A stretch of 37,135 nt of DNA from Bacteroidaceae bacterium (GTDB lineage Bacteria > Bacteroidota > Bacteroidia > Bacteroidales > Bacteroidaceae): positions 1-37,135 of the forward strand of contig JAGDCM010000025.1 of assembly GCA_017958545.1 (NCBI GenBank). Reading direction: 5' to 3'. How positions within the stretch are numbered: the stretch's first letter is position 1; the number at the start of each line of letters is the position of its first letter. The notes beneath the pieces were generated by a model. That model saw only the letters and a program-made list of their open reading frames with translations, was not told where the DNA came from and did no database searches. Below, piece by piece: positions 5,739 to 13,647 of this stretch. The position numbers were made by a program, and so were the translations under genes.

Positions 5739-8001
5739 TAACCACCTTTTTGCATTCCTCCAGCGTGAGTTCCTCTGCGCGGGCAGCCATGGCCTTCGTC
5801 AGTCTGTAGTTCTTGCCCTTGTAGCTGATATACGGGCCGAAGCGTCCGTTCATTATCTCCATTTCGGGTTCTTCCTCGAATTGTTTGATATGTCTTTTCT
5901 CGTCGGACTTCTTCTTCTCCTGGATGAGTGCCACAGCCTCCTCGTATGTCATCGTCAGTGGGTCAGTACCCTTCGGCACGGAGACATACTGCTTCCCGTA
6001 TTGCACGTATGGGCCGTAGCGTCCGCTGCCGAGACTCACGGTTTCACCGTCGTATTCGCCCAGATTGCGCGGCAGGCGGAACAGTTCGAGAGCTTCCTCC
6101 AGTGTGATGGTCTCCATGCTCTGTCCCTTGCCAAGTTGTGCGAAGCGCGGTTTCTTGTCGCTCTCCGCGCTGCCTATCTGCGCCACGGGTCCGAAGCGTC
6201 CTATTTTCACCATCACGGGTTCTCCGGTGGCGGGGTCGGTGCCGAGTACCTTTTCGCCCACTTTGTGTTCCGTGTGGGTGTTCATCGTCTCTTCCACGAG
6301 GGGATTGAATGTTTTGTAGAAGCTCCTGATGAGTCCGTCCCATTTCTTCTTACCGGCAGCCACAGCGTCGAAATCCTTCTCCACCTCTGCGGTGAAGTTG
6401 TAGTCCATTATCTGTGGGAAGTTCTCCATGAGGTAGTCGTTCACCACCACGCCGATGTCCGTCGGTATGAGTTTGTTCTTTTCTGCTCCCACGATTATCT
6501 TCTTCTCCGAGTGGGATATCTTCTCGCCCCTGAGCGTCAGGATGGTGTAGCGCTGCTCGCAGCCTTTCTTGTCGCCGCGCTGCACGTATTCGCGCTGCTG
6601 TATCGTGGTGATGGTGGTGGCGTATGTGGACGGGCGTCCGATGCCCAGTTCCTCCAGTTTCTTCACCAGCGATGCTTCGTTGTAGCGCACGGGACCTGTG
6701 GTGAATTTTTCCGTAGCGGTGATGTTCACCCTCGTGAGTGTCTCGCCTTTGCGCAGCGGCGGCAGAGTGCGTTCCGTCTCAGCCTCCGAGGGGTCTTCCA
6801 CCGTGGCGCGGTACACTTTCATGAAGCCGTCGAACTTCACCACCTCTCCCTGAGCCGTGAATGTTTCGTTGGCTGCCGTCAGTGTCACTGTCGAGCGCTC
6901 CACCTCTGCGTCGGCCATCTGTGATGCTATGGTGCGCTTCCAGATGAGGTCGTAGAGACGCTTCTCAGGAACGCTGCCGTCGATTTCGGTGCGGTCCATA
7001 TATGTCGGGCGGATGGCCTCGTGAGCCTCCTGAGCACCCTTCGACGAGGTGTGATATTGGCGCGTCTTACTGTATTCTGCACCCATCTCCTCCGTGATGT
7101 ATTTCTTGGATGCACCCAGACACAGGGCACTCAGATTCACAGAGTCGGTACGCATGTATGTGATGAGACCGTTCTCATATAGGCGCTGTGCCACGCTCAT
7201 TGTCTGTGACACGGTCATACCCAGTTTGTGGGCGGCCTCCTGCTGCAGCGTGCTCGTGGTGAACGGGGGAGCGGGAACGCGCTTCATGGGTTTCTTCTGC
7301 ACGTCGCTCACCGTGAATGTGGCGCCCTTCAGTTTCTGCAGCAGTGCGTTGGCTTCCTCTTCGCTCTTGATGCGTGCCGCAAGTTCTGCCTGCACATCGC
7401 TGCTCTCCTTGTCCAGCAGTGTTGCCACCACTCTCCAGTATGTCTCGCTCTGGAATGCCTGCACCTCACGCTCCTTCTCCACAATCAGTCTCACGGCTAC
7501 GCTCTGCACGCGTCCTGCCGAGAGGGCGGGTTTCACTTTGCGCCACAGTATGGGGCTCAGCTTGAAACCTACGATGCGGTCGAGCACGCGGCGTGCCTGC
7601 TGGGCAGCCACCAGACTCATGTCTATCGTGCGCGGATGCTGTATGGCTTCCAGAATGGCGGCCTTCGTGATTTCGTGAAACACGATACGCTTAGTCTCAT
7701 CACTCAGTCCCAGCACTTCCTTCAGATGCCACGAGATAGCTTCTCCCTCGCGGTCTTCATCGGATGCCAGCCACACGGTCTGTGCCTCCTTGGCCAATTT
7801 CTTGAGCTCTGCCACTACGCGCTCCTTGTCTTCAGGGATTTCGTATTCAGGTTCGAAACTGTTTTCGTCTATGCTGAATGACTTCTTTTTCAGGTCTCTT
7901 ATGTGTCCGTATGAGGACTTCACTACGTAGTCCGAACCGAGAAATTTCTCAATGGTCTTGGCTTTCGCAGGAGACTCCACTATGACGAGGTTTTTCTTCA
8001 T
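5731..8001 (-). CDS. topA: DNA topoisomerase I (type IA) TopA
   Basis: It relaxes negative supercoils through a transient 5'-phosphotyrosine break. The TOPRIM domain is at the N terminus (NLVIVESPAKAKTIEKFLG; DEDREGEAISWH). The core follows, with the active tyrosine in GLITYMRTDS and the GRPSTYATTI loop. The C terminus has several short Topo_C-type repeats (RFGPVAQ, RYGPYVQY, RFGPYISY) and no zinc-finger cysteines. I chose ATG 8001 (MKKNLVIVESP, 756 residues), 21 bases after the -7 element. It ends in TAG, which is useful evidence that TAG is a normal stop in this genome. It is the first gene of the operon. Confidence 0.96.
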   Translation of the reverse strand: MKKNLVIVESPAKAKTIEKFLGSDYVVKSSYGHIRDLKKKSFSIDENSFEPEYEIPEDKERVVAELKKLAKEAQTVWLASDEDREGEAISWHLKEVLGLSDETKRIVFHEITKAAILEAIQHPRTIDMSLVAAQQARRVLDRIVGFKLSPILWRKVKPALSAGRVQSVAVRLIVEKEREVQAFQSETYWRVVATLLDKESSDVQAELAARIKSEEEANALLQKLKGATFTVSDVQKKPMKRVPAPPFTTSTLQQEAAHKLGMTVSQTMSVAQRLYENGLITYMRTDSVNLSALCLGASKKYITEEMGAEYSKTRQYHTSSKGAQEAHEAIRPTYMDRTEIDGSVPEKRLYDLIWKRTIASQMADAEVERSTVTLTAANETFTAQGEVVKFDGFMKVYRATVEDPSEAETERTLPPLRKGETLTRVNITATEKFTTGPVRYNEASLVKKLEELGIGRPSTYATTITTIQQREYVQRGDKKGCEQRYTILTLRGEKISHSEKKIIVGAEKNKLIPTDIGVVVNDYLMENFPQIMDYNFTAEVEKDFDAVAAGKKKWDGLIRSFYKTFNPLVEETMNTHTEHKVGEKVLGTDPATGEPVMVKIGRFGPVAQIGSAESDKKPRFAQLGKGQSMETITLEEALELFRLPRNLGEYDGETVSLGSGRYGPYVQYGKQYVSVPKGTDPLTMTYEEAVALIQEKKKSDEKRHIKQFEEEPEMEIMNGRFGPYISYKGKNYRLTKAMAARAEELTLEECKKVVNA

Positions 8002-8022
8002 CGTTTTTTTGTTTAGCGGCTG

Positions 8023-8030
8023 CAAAGGTA
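8023..8030 (-). promoter_or_regulatory. -7 element (TACCTTTG) of the topA operon
   Basis: TACCTTTG on the minus strand lies 21 bases before the topA ATG, back-to-back with the promoter of the NfeD/flotillin unit. I see no clear -33 element. Confidence 0.65.
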
Positions 8031-8092
8031 TGACAAAAAAATGAACTACACCTTATATATTAAAGATTTTTTCATTTTTTTTACTAACTTTC

Positions 8093-8124
8093 TTTGGCTC
8101 GTAACATATTTTTTTCTACCTTTG
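8093..8124 (+). promoter_or_regulatory. Promoter of the NfeD/flotillin unit: TTTG-N20-TACCTTTG
   Basis: TTTG at 8093-8096 and TACCTTTG at 8117-8124 are 20 bases apart, the textbook layout of a Bacteroidota primary sigma promoter. The ATG at 8149 leaves a short leader. Confidence 0.75.
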
Positions 8125-8148
8125 TTTCATAAAACAAAAAGAAATTAT

Positions 8149-8745
8149 ATGTCTGAAATCATTTACAGCTGGTATGAGCAGTTAGACCCCGGTTTGCGTG
8201 TTTATTGGATAATAGCAATCATTACTTCTTCGTTGTTCTTCATCCAGATGATGCTCACGTTTCTCGGTTTGGGGCATTCCGATGTCGACATAGACACCTC
8301 TTTCGACTCCACTCCCGACGGCGGGCTGGATGGTGTGGACGGTGCGATGCAGATATTCACGGTGCGCAATTTCATCAACTTCCTCCTAGGTCTTTCCTGG
8401 GGCGGAATCTGCCTGTGGGATATCATCTCCAACAAGTTCATTCTCTCTGTGGCTTCTCTGCTCATCGGCATACTCTTCGTATCCATATTCTGGGCTATCT
8501 ACCGTCTGATGATGCGTCTGCAGAGCAGCGGCAACATACGCATGGAGAGTGCTGTAGGTGCTGTGTGTCAGGTGTATCTCCGCATTCCCTCAGCCCGCAA
8601 GGGTACGGGCAAGGTGCAGATTTCCTTCTCGGGTTCGGTACAGGAGGTGGATGCCCAGACCGACGGCGATGAACTTCCCTCCGGTGCTCGCGTGCGCGTA
8701 CTTTCTCTTATCGACGACCACACGCTCCTCGTCACCCCTCTCTAA
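8149..8745 (+). CDS. NfeD-like/OB-domain membrane protein, flotillin partner
   Basis: A 198-residue integral membrane protein. Hydrophobic segments lie at about 19-40, 70-90 and 97-120. Between the first two is an acidic, aspartate-rich loop (DVDIDTSFDSTPDGGLDGVDG). The C-terminal 65 residues look like the small beta-rich OB fold of NfeD-like proteins. These are commonly encoded next to flotillins and are thought to help organise membrane microdomains. ATG 8149 (MSEIIYSW) follows the promoter; the upstream in-frame ATG at 8041 would lie before it. The stop codon is the first TAA of a heptamer repeat. The flotillin gene starts 35 bases downstream, so they probably form one unit. Confidence 0.8.
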   Translation: MSEIIYSWYEQLDPGLRVYWIIAIITSSLFFIQMMLTFLGLGHSDVDIDTSFDSTPDGGLDGVDGAMQIFTVRNFINFLLGLSWGGICLWDIISNKFILSVASLLIGILFVSIFWAIYRLMMRLQSSGNIRMESAVGAVCQVYLRIPSARKGTGKVQISFSGSVQEVDAQTDGDELPSGARVRVLSLIDDHTLLVTPL

Positions 8746-8775
8746 ACTGTAAACTGTAAACCGTAAACTGTAAAC
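8743..8775 (+). repeat. Heptamer tandem repeat, TAAACTG x4 plus TAAAC
   Basis: Four 7-bp units (TAAACTG, TAAACTG, TAAACCG, TAAACTG) and a partial TAAAC fill the gap between the NfeD-like and flotillin genes. The first unit contains the stop codon of the upstream gene. Confidence 0.9.
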
Positions 8776-8780
8776 AAAAT

Positions 8781-10307
8781 ATGGATCCATTCTTTTTAAT
8801 CGTTGTTGTCGTCGTCGTGGGCGTGTTGCTCATCATGGCGCTGCTCAATCGCTATCGCCGTTGTCCTTCCGACAAGATTTTGGTCATCTACGGTAGCAAG
8901 TCATCCAACAAGAGTGCCAAGTGCGTGCATGGCGGCGGTGCTTTCGTATGGCCAGTCATCGAGGACTATGCCTATCTCTCGCTGACTCCCATCGGTATCG
9001 ATGCCAACCTCACCAATGCCCTCTCGCGTCAGAACATCCGCGTGGATGTGCCCTGCCGCTTCACTGTGGGTATCTCCACCGAACCGGAGAGCATGCTGGC
9101 TGCCGCCGAGCGTCTGCTGGGTCTGCAGTCGAGCCAGATTCAGGAGATGGCGCGCGATATCCTCTTCGGTCAGTTGCGTCTGGTCATCGCCACGATGTCT
9201 ATTGAGGAACTCAATTCCGACCGCGACAAGTTCCTGGAGGCCATCACCGCCAATGTCGAGGTGGAACTCAAGAAGATAGGTCTTCGTCTCATCAACGTGA
9301 ACGTCACCGACATCAAGGATGAGAGCGGCTATATCGAAGCTCTCGGTCAGGAGGCTGCCGCCAAGGCCATCAACGAGGCCAAGGTGCGCGTTGCAGAGCA
9401 GGAGCGAAACGGTGAGATTGGTAAGGCTGAGGCCGTGCGTGAGACGCGTATCCGTACCGCTGAGGCCAACGCCGAGGCTGTGAAGGGTGAGAACGAGGCC
9501 AAGATAGCCATCGCCAATTCCGATGCAGACCGTCGTGAGCGCGAGGCAGAGGCACAGCGCCGTGCTACGGCTGCCGAGAAGATTGCTGCCGCCAAGGCTC
9601 TCGAGGAATCCTATGCTGCCGAACAGAAAGCTGAGTTGTCGCGTGCCGAGCGTGAGCAGGCCACTCAGAAAGCCAACGTCATCGTGGCTCAGGAAATCGA
9701 AAAGCAGCGTATGATTGTGGCTGCCGAAGCCGAAGCAGAGCGCAAGCGTGTCAATGCGAAAGGTGAAGCCGATTCTGTTGCCTTCCATGCCAAGGGTGAG
9801 GCCGATGCTCTTGCCATCAAGGCCAAGGGTGAAGCCGATGCCATCAAGACAAAGGCTGAAGGTGAAGGTATTGCTGCCGCCACCCGTGCCCGTGGTGAAG
9901 CCGAGGCTATTTATGCCAAGATGGATGCCGAGGCCAAGGGCCTCTACGAGGTAATTACCAAACAGGCTCAGGGCTACGACAAGATGATACAGGCTGCCGG
10001 CGGTGATGCCACCAAGGCCTACACTCTGCTGCTCCTCGAGAAACTGCCCGAACTTGTCCGCACTCAGGTGGATGCCATCAAGGGTATCAAGATCGACAAG
10101 GTTACCGTTTGGGACGGCGGTCAGGGTGTCGGCAAGGACGGTCAGACCTCCACTGCGGGTTTCCTCTCCGGACTGATGAAGTCAGTGCCTCCTTTGGGTG
10201 AACTCTTCGACCAGGCCGGTATGTCGCTTCCCGAGTATTTGGGTAAGAATAAAGCTGCAGCAGAGGCTGCAAGCGGTAAAAATGAAGAAAAAAAGCCCTC
10301 TAAGTAA
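8781..10307 (+). CDS. Flotillin-family (SPFH/Band 7) membrane scaffold protein
   Basis: A 508-residue scaffold of functional membrane microdomains. It has a hydrophobic N-terminal anchor (about 4-22), an SPFH/Band 7 domain (about 28-200, ending with INVNVTDIKDESGYIEALGQEAAAKA), and a long alanine/glutamate-rich coiled coil (about 200-410). Within the coiled coil an 11-residue unit (AKGEADA-like) is repeated three times near 9760-9850. The C-terminal part (LLLLEKLPELVRTQVDAIKGIKIDKVTVWD) matches flotillin C termini, which distinguishes it from prohibitin or HflK/C. Paired with the NfeD-like gene upstream, as in other bacteria such as yqiJ/yqiK of E. coli. Confidence 0.92.
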   Translation: MDPFFLIVVVVVVGVLLIMALLNRYRRCPSDKILVIYGSKSSNKSAKCVHGGGAFVWPVIEDYAYLSLTPIGIDANLTNALSRQNIRVDVPCRFTVGISTEPESMLAAAERLLGLQSSQIQEMARDILFGQLRLVIATMSIEELNSDRDKFLEAITANVEVELKKIGLRLINVNVTDIKDESGYIEALGQEAAAKAINEAKVRVAEQERNGEIGKAEAVRETRIRTAEANAEAVKGENEAKIAIANSDADRREREAEAQRRATAAEKIAAAKALEESYAAEQKAELSRAEREQATQKANVIVAQEIEKQRMIVAAEAEAERKRVNAKGEADSVAFHAKGEADALAIKAKGEADAIKTKAEGEGIAAATRARGEAEAIYAKMDAEAKGLYEVITKQAQGYDKMIQAAGGDATKAYTLLLLEKLPELVRTQVDAIKGIKIDKVTVWDGGQGVGKDGQTSTAGFLSGLMKSVPPLGELFDQAGMSLPEYLGKNKAAAEAASGKNEEKKPSK

Positions 10308-10349
10308 AAATAATTAGTTCGGGAGCTGGCGCGTTTCGGAAATTTTCCA

Positions 10350-10357
10350 TACCTTTG
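10350..10357 (+). promoter_or_regulatory. -7 element (TACCTTTG) for tRNA-Leu
   Basis: TACCTTTG ends 14 bases before the tRNA-Leu 5' end. No clear -33 match was found. Confidence 0.6.
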
Positions 10358-10371
10358 CCGTCGCTTTTGAA

Positions 10372-10453
10372 GCCCAGATGGCGGAATCGGTAGACGCGCT
10401 GGTCTCAAACACCAGTGGGGCACCCCGTGCCGGTTCGACCCCGGCTCTGGGTA
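10372..10453 (+). tRNA. tRNA-Leu(CAA)
   Basis: GCCCAGA and TCTGGGT form the acceptor stem. The anticodon stem CTGGT/ACCAG closes the loop CTCAAAC (anticodon CAA). A GGGGCACCCC variable arm and a GCCGG-TTCGACC-CCGGC T arm make this a class II leucine tRNA. CCA is not encoded. Confidence 0.95.
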
Positions 10454-10466
10454 CAAGGCTCAAAAG

Positions 10467-10498
10467 AAAAGTGTGTTCAGCGATGAACACACTTTTTT
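10467..10498 (+). terminator. Terminator of tRNA-Leu
   Basis: GTGTGTTCA and TGAACACAC form a perfect stem around GCGA, extended by A-T pairs and followed by six Ts. Confidence 0.85.
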
Positions 10499-10568
10499 GG
10501 TTTAAAGGGTATGAGGGAGGCAAAGTTTCTATGATATTATTTTTAAAAGCGTAAAACATTTCTTTTTT

Positions 10569-10720
10569 TATATTTGCGACATTGATAGGCGTTTTGTTGG
10601 CGAGACGTTTGTCAAACAGTTTGATAAACTTGTCATATTCTTGGATTTTGTGGTTCGCGTGGCTGTTCTTTCCAAAATAAATACTACATTTGCAGCAGAT
10701 ATGGCGTAACGGCGACTGAA
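10569..10720 (+). promoter_or_regulatory. Upstream region of the AraC-type gene: two -7-like motifs and a double palindrome
   Basis: TATATTTG (10569-10576) and TACATTTG (10685-10692) both fit TAnnTTTG. Between them are two 11-bp palindromes, GTTTGTCAAAC (10607-10617) and GTTTGATAAAC (10619-10629), 12 bp apart centre to centre. The second -7 motif is the more likely promoter because it is 28 bases before the start codon. The palindromes look like an operator; what binds them is unknown. Otherwise I see nothing between the tRNA-Leu terminator and this gene. Confidence 0.4.
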
Positions 10721-11575
10721 ATGGAACAAAAGGAAAGGGGTGATATCACGTTCAACGGTGCCAGACTCAGATACAAAGAGGAGAGGCACGGTGATCACAT
10801 GATAATCAACGAGCATTTTGCCATGTTGATAAGTGGCAAGACGCACAGGGATTTCTTGTCCGACGGAACAGTGTACCAGTATCACAATCATGTTGTAGTT
10901 TTTGTGACAGCCGGCAGTGCCGATGTCATAGTCAACATGGAGGAAACTACATGGCATCAGGGAGACATAGTGATGATGTCATCATACACAATGTTGGAAC
11001 CAAAGGGTGTCAGCGATGATTTCGACATGATTGCCATCTGTGTGGAAGAGGATGTGCCCGTAAATGAAAACTTCGTGCTGCACACAACGAAAACGGAATG
11101 GCAGGAGATGGTACAGATGTCGGAAATGCTTTGGACGATTGCCGGACACAAACCGTTTCGCAAGGAGGTGGTGTCGGCATTTGCCGCAGCCATAATCAAT
11201 AACATACACCACATTGCCAGCGAAAGGGTGTCGAGCGAGGCGGAAAAACCGTCGAACGACGAGCGTATCTTCAGACGTTTCAGGGAACAGGTGGAAAAGA
11301 ATGCCGACCACGAACGCAGTGTGTCGTTCTATGCAAAACAGTTGTGTCTTTCTCCCAACTATCTTACTACGGTGGTGAGCAAATACAGCGGTGACACCGT
11401 GACAAAATGGATAAACCGTACGGTCATCCTGCGCGCCAAGGTGCTTCTGAAAACCACAGGGCTGATGACATCCGAGATTGCCCGCCAGCTGAAATTCTCC
11501 GACCATGCCACTTTCTCCAAGTTCTTCAAGAGAGAAACGGGATTCACGCCGCGTGAGTTCAGAAGTATGGATTAA
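10721..11575 (+). CDS. AraC-family transcriptional regulator
   Basis: A 284-residue regulator. The N-terminal half (about 1-120) looks like a cupin-type sensor: beta-rich, with FLSDGTVYQYHNHVVVFVTAGSADVIVN and WHQGDIVMMSS. The C-terminal 100 residues hold two helix-turn-helix motifs (SVSFYAKQLCLSPNYLTTVVSKYSG and MTSEIARQLKFSDHATFSKFFKRETGFTPREFR), the classic AraC signature. It stands alone between two tRNA genes, so no target operon is suggested. Autoregulation through the double palindrome upstream is possible. The effector is unknown. Confidence 0.92.
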   Translation: MEQKERGDITFNGARLRYKEERHGDHMIINEHFAMLISGKTHRDFLSDGTVYQYHNHVVVFVTAGSADVIVNMEETTWHQGDIVMMSSYTMLEPKGVSDDFDMIAICVEEDVPVNENFVLHTTKTEWQEMVQMSEMLWTIAGHKPFRKEVVSAFAAAIINNIHHIASERVSSEAEKPSNDERIFRRFREQVEKNADHERSVSFYAKQLCLSPNYLTTVVSKYSGDTVTKWINRTVILRAKVLLKTTGLMTSEIARQLKFSDHATFSKFFKRETGFTPREFRSMD

Positions 11576-11607
11576 AAAAGAAAGCCCCGAGCTTGTGAAC
11601 TCGAGAC
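11574..11607 (-). terminator. Terminator downstream of tRNA-Asn
   Basis: On the minus strand a 10-bp stem with one bulged G (arms in 584-594 and 598-607 of 11 kb) and a CAC loop precedes TTTCTTTTTT. It ends the tRNA-Asn transcript 64 bases past the tRNA. It may also act weakly for the convergent AraC-type gene. Confidence 0.6.
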
Positions 11608-11617
11608 TTCTGTAAGT

Positions 11618-11663
11618 GGTAGAGGTCCCCTGGGGAGGGAGGGCTGGAGTGGAGACCCCCACC
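11618..11663 (-). other. Long hairpin in the tRNA-Asn 3' trailer
   Basis: A 13-bp stem with no mismatches if G-T pairs are allowed (11618-11630 with 11651-11663) and a 20-base loop lie 7 bases past the tRNA-Asn 3' end. With the terminator it makes a roughly 95-nt structured trailer. It could be a processing signal or a small RNA; neither is shown by the sequence. Confidence 0.5.
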
Positions 11664-11670
11664 GAAAAAG

Positions 11671-11744
11671 CGCTTCAGGATGGGCTTGAACCAACGACCC
11701 CATGATTAACAGTCATGTGCTCTAACCAACTGAGCTACTGAAGC
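11671..11744 (-). tRNA. tRNA-Asn(GTT)
   Basis: The reverse complement folds as a 74-nt tRNA: acceptor GCTTCAG/CTGAAGC, D arm TAGCTCAGTTGGTTAGAGC, anticodon stem CATGA/TCATG with loop CTGTTAA (anticodon GTT), and discriminator G73 as expected for Asn. CCA is not encoded. Confidence 0.95.
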
Positions 11745-11790
11745 AGGTCAAAAAAAGTTAATTTTTGAGCGTTTTCTCTCAAACGCGGTG

Positions 11791-11798
11791 CAAAGATA
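11791..11798 (-). promoter_or_regulatory. -7 element (TATCTTTG) for tRNA-Asn
   Basis: TATCTTTG on the minus strand lies 46 bases before the tRNA-Asn 5' end, back-to-back with the S41 protease promoter. Confidence 0.5.
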
Positions 11799-11821
11799 GA
11801 GCAAAATTCCGAAATAAACAC

Positions 11822-11829
11822 TATCTTTG
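11822..11829 (+). promoter_or_regulatory. -7 element (TATCTTTG) of the S41 protease gene
   Basis: TATCTTTG ends 18 bases before the ATG at 11848, leaving a very short leader. No clear -33 element. Confidence 0.55.
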
Positions 11830-11847
11830 CGGAAAATTTTGCAGGAA

Positions 11848-13425
11848 ATGCACAAAAAAAATACATTTTGGAGTAAAAAAGGCTGTTTTATAGCTCTTAT
11901 TGCGCTCCTTACACTGCTCTCAGAGCCTCTGAACGCACAGCAGCGCTCCACACACAATGCATCCGTAGCCAAGAACCTCGAACTCTTCAACGAGATATAC
12001 CGGATGCTCGATCTCTTTTATGTCGACACACTGTCGGCAGACACAGTGATGCAGTGGGCCATAGAGGGTATGCTGCGACGCATAGACCCCTTCACGGAAT
12101 ACTACCCCGAGGAGAGCGACGACCTCCGGCAGATGGCAACGGGAAAATATGCCGGAATAGGTGCCATAATACGCTACGTGAAGTCGCTCGACCGCACGGT
12201 GATAGCCGAGCCCTACAGGGACACGCCATCTTCACGAGCCGGACTCAAGGCAGGTGATATCATTATCAGCGTTGACGGCAAAGACACCAAGGGAATGGAC
12301 ACACAGACCGTGTCGCAGATGCTGCGAGGCGAAGCGGGTACGACATTCACCCTCGTATATAAGAGACCCGACGAGGATGCGGAGCACGAAGTGCTGGTGA
12401 CACGCGAGACGATACAACTGCCTGCAATACCGTACTACGGCGTGCTGGGCGACGGAGTGGGCTATCTGTACCTTTCTTCATTCACGGAGGGGTGCGCGCG
12501 TGCGATGCGCATGGCGCTGCTCGAGATGAAGAACCAGGGAGCCACGCGACTGTTGCTCGACCTGCGCGGCAATCCGGGCGGAGCGCTGACCGAGGCGGTG
12601 GATGTGGTGAACATCTTCGTAGGCAAGGGAGAGAAGGTGGTGTATACCAAGGGTAAGATATCGCCTGCCAACCAGGAATACCTCACCACGAGCGACCCCG
12701 TGGACACGGAGATGCCGGTGGTGGTGATGGTCAACGGCGGTACAGCATCCTCGGCAGAGATAGTGTCGGGCAGTTTGCAGGACCTCGACCGCGCAGTCAT
12801 AGTGGGAACACGCACATACGGCAAGGGACTGGTGCAGATGGTGCGCTCACTCAACAGCGGAGGCACTGTGAAAGTGACCACATCGAGATATTACATCCCC
12901 TCTGGGCGCTGCATACAGGCACACGACTACAAGCACGACGGTACGGAGAGTATCGTGCCCGACTCGCTGCAGAAGACGTTCCACACGCGCGACGGCAGGG
13001 AGGTGAAGGACGGAGGCGGCATACTGCCCGATATTCTCGTGAAGAAGGACAGCGTTGGCAGGAGTTACTGGCAGGTGGAGGCATCGGATGCCTTCTTCAA
13101 CTGGTGTACTCGCTACGTGAAGACGCATCCGGAGGCGGTGCCCGTGGAACAGTTTGCCCTCACGGAAGCGGATTTCAGCGACTTTACGGCATACGCTACG
13201 GAGGCCGACTCGACACTTAATGCCGACACCCTGATGAAATACAGGGAGAGACTCACCTTCGACCTGGAGCAGGAGCTCGCCACGCGCTACTACTGGAATG
13301 ACGGTGCCGTGCACTACGGAGCGCTCCACGACCCCCATCTGCAGGATGCCAGACGGCTGTTGCTGGACGACGAGAGAATGAAGAAGATACTTAAACCGGA
13401 ACCCATAAAAGAGAACAGGAAATGA
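11848..13425 (+). CDS. Carboxyl-terminal processing protease, S41 family, exported
   Basis: A 525-residue periplasmic serine protease of the CtpA/Tsp type. The N terminus is a signal peptide: KK, then a hydrophobic CFIALIALLTLLSEPLNA with a likely cut after NAQ. A PDZ domain (about 90-185; AGLKAGDIIISVDGKDTKG) precedes the protease core. By alignment from memory with E. coli Tsp, the catalytic dyad is Ser301 in GGTASSAEI and Lys326 in TYGKGLVQ. ATG 11848 is chosen because the longer frame begins with a TTG inside the -7 element. It overlaps a 37-residue membrane peptide gene at its stop (ATGA). Substrates are unknown. Confidence 0.93.
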   Translation: MHKKNTFWSKKGCFIALIALLTLLSEPLNAQQRSTHNASVAKNLELFNEIYRMLDLFYVDTLSADTVMQWAIEGMLRRIDPFTEYYPEESDDLRQMATGKYAGIGAIIRYVKSLDRTVIAEPYRDTPSSRAGLKAGDIIISVDGKDTKGMDTQTVSQMLRGEAGTTFTLVYKRPDEDAEHEVLVTRETIQLPAIPYYGVLGDGVGYLYLSSFTEGCARAMRMALLEMKNQGATRLLLDLRGNPGGALTEAVDVVNIFVGKGEKVVYTKGKISPANQEYLTTSDPVDTEMPVVVMVNGGTASSAEIVSGSLQDLDRAVIVGTRTYGKGLVQMVRSLNSGGTVKVTTSRYYIPSGRCIQAHDYKHDGTESIVPDSLQKTFHTRDGREVKDGGGILPDILVKKDSVGRSYWQVEASDAFFNWCTRYVKTHPEAVPVEQFALTEADFSDFTAYATEADSTLNADTLMKYRERLTFDLEQELATRYYWNDGAVHYGALHDPHLQDARRLLLDDERMKKILKPEPIKENRK

Positions 13426-13535
13426 GACACAACGTGCGAAAGGCAAATCAGAGATTCATGTACGGAGTGATGGCAATGGCACTGCTCGTTTTGCTCGTTG
13501 CAGCACTATTTTTGTACATGTGCATACAGAAGTGA
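13422..13535 (+). CDS. Small single-pass membrane protein, 37 residues
   Basis: The ATG shares ATGA with the S41 protease stop, and the frame runs to TGA at 533-535. The peptide has a basic head (MRHNVRKANQRF) and one hydrophobic helix at about 14-34 (GVMAMALLVLLVAALFLYMCI) with a QK end, a clean positive-inside topology. I know no family. The stop-start overlap and the basic-head/helix design argue that it is translated and may act with the protease, but a peptide this short could be chance. Confidence 0.5.
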   Translation: MRHNVRKANQRFMYGVMAMALLVLLVAALFLYMCIQK

Positions 13536-13577
13536 CACTTTTTTTGCAAAAAAATACGCAATTAAGGAAAAAAGTTG

Positions 13578-13585
13578 TACTTTTG
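13578..13585 (+). promoter_or_regulatory. -7 element (TACTTTTG) of the rimP-nusA-infB-suf operon
   Basis: TACTTTTG lies 62 bases before the rimP start. The leader contains a 7-bp stem (GTGAGAA, near 13604, with TTTCTCGC, near 13624) that could be a regulatory hairpin. Confidence 0.55.
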
Positions 13586-13647
13586 CGCCCGTAAACGTGT
13601 AGGTGAGAAGCTCTTGAGTGGGTTTCTCGCTTTGTTTTATAGAGATT

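Noticed and set aside
5725-6924. 399-codon plus-strand frame opposite topA
   Set aside because: Antisense artefact of topA, with repetitive histidine/leucine composition.
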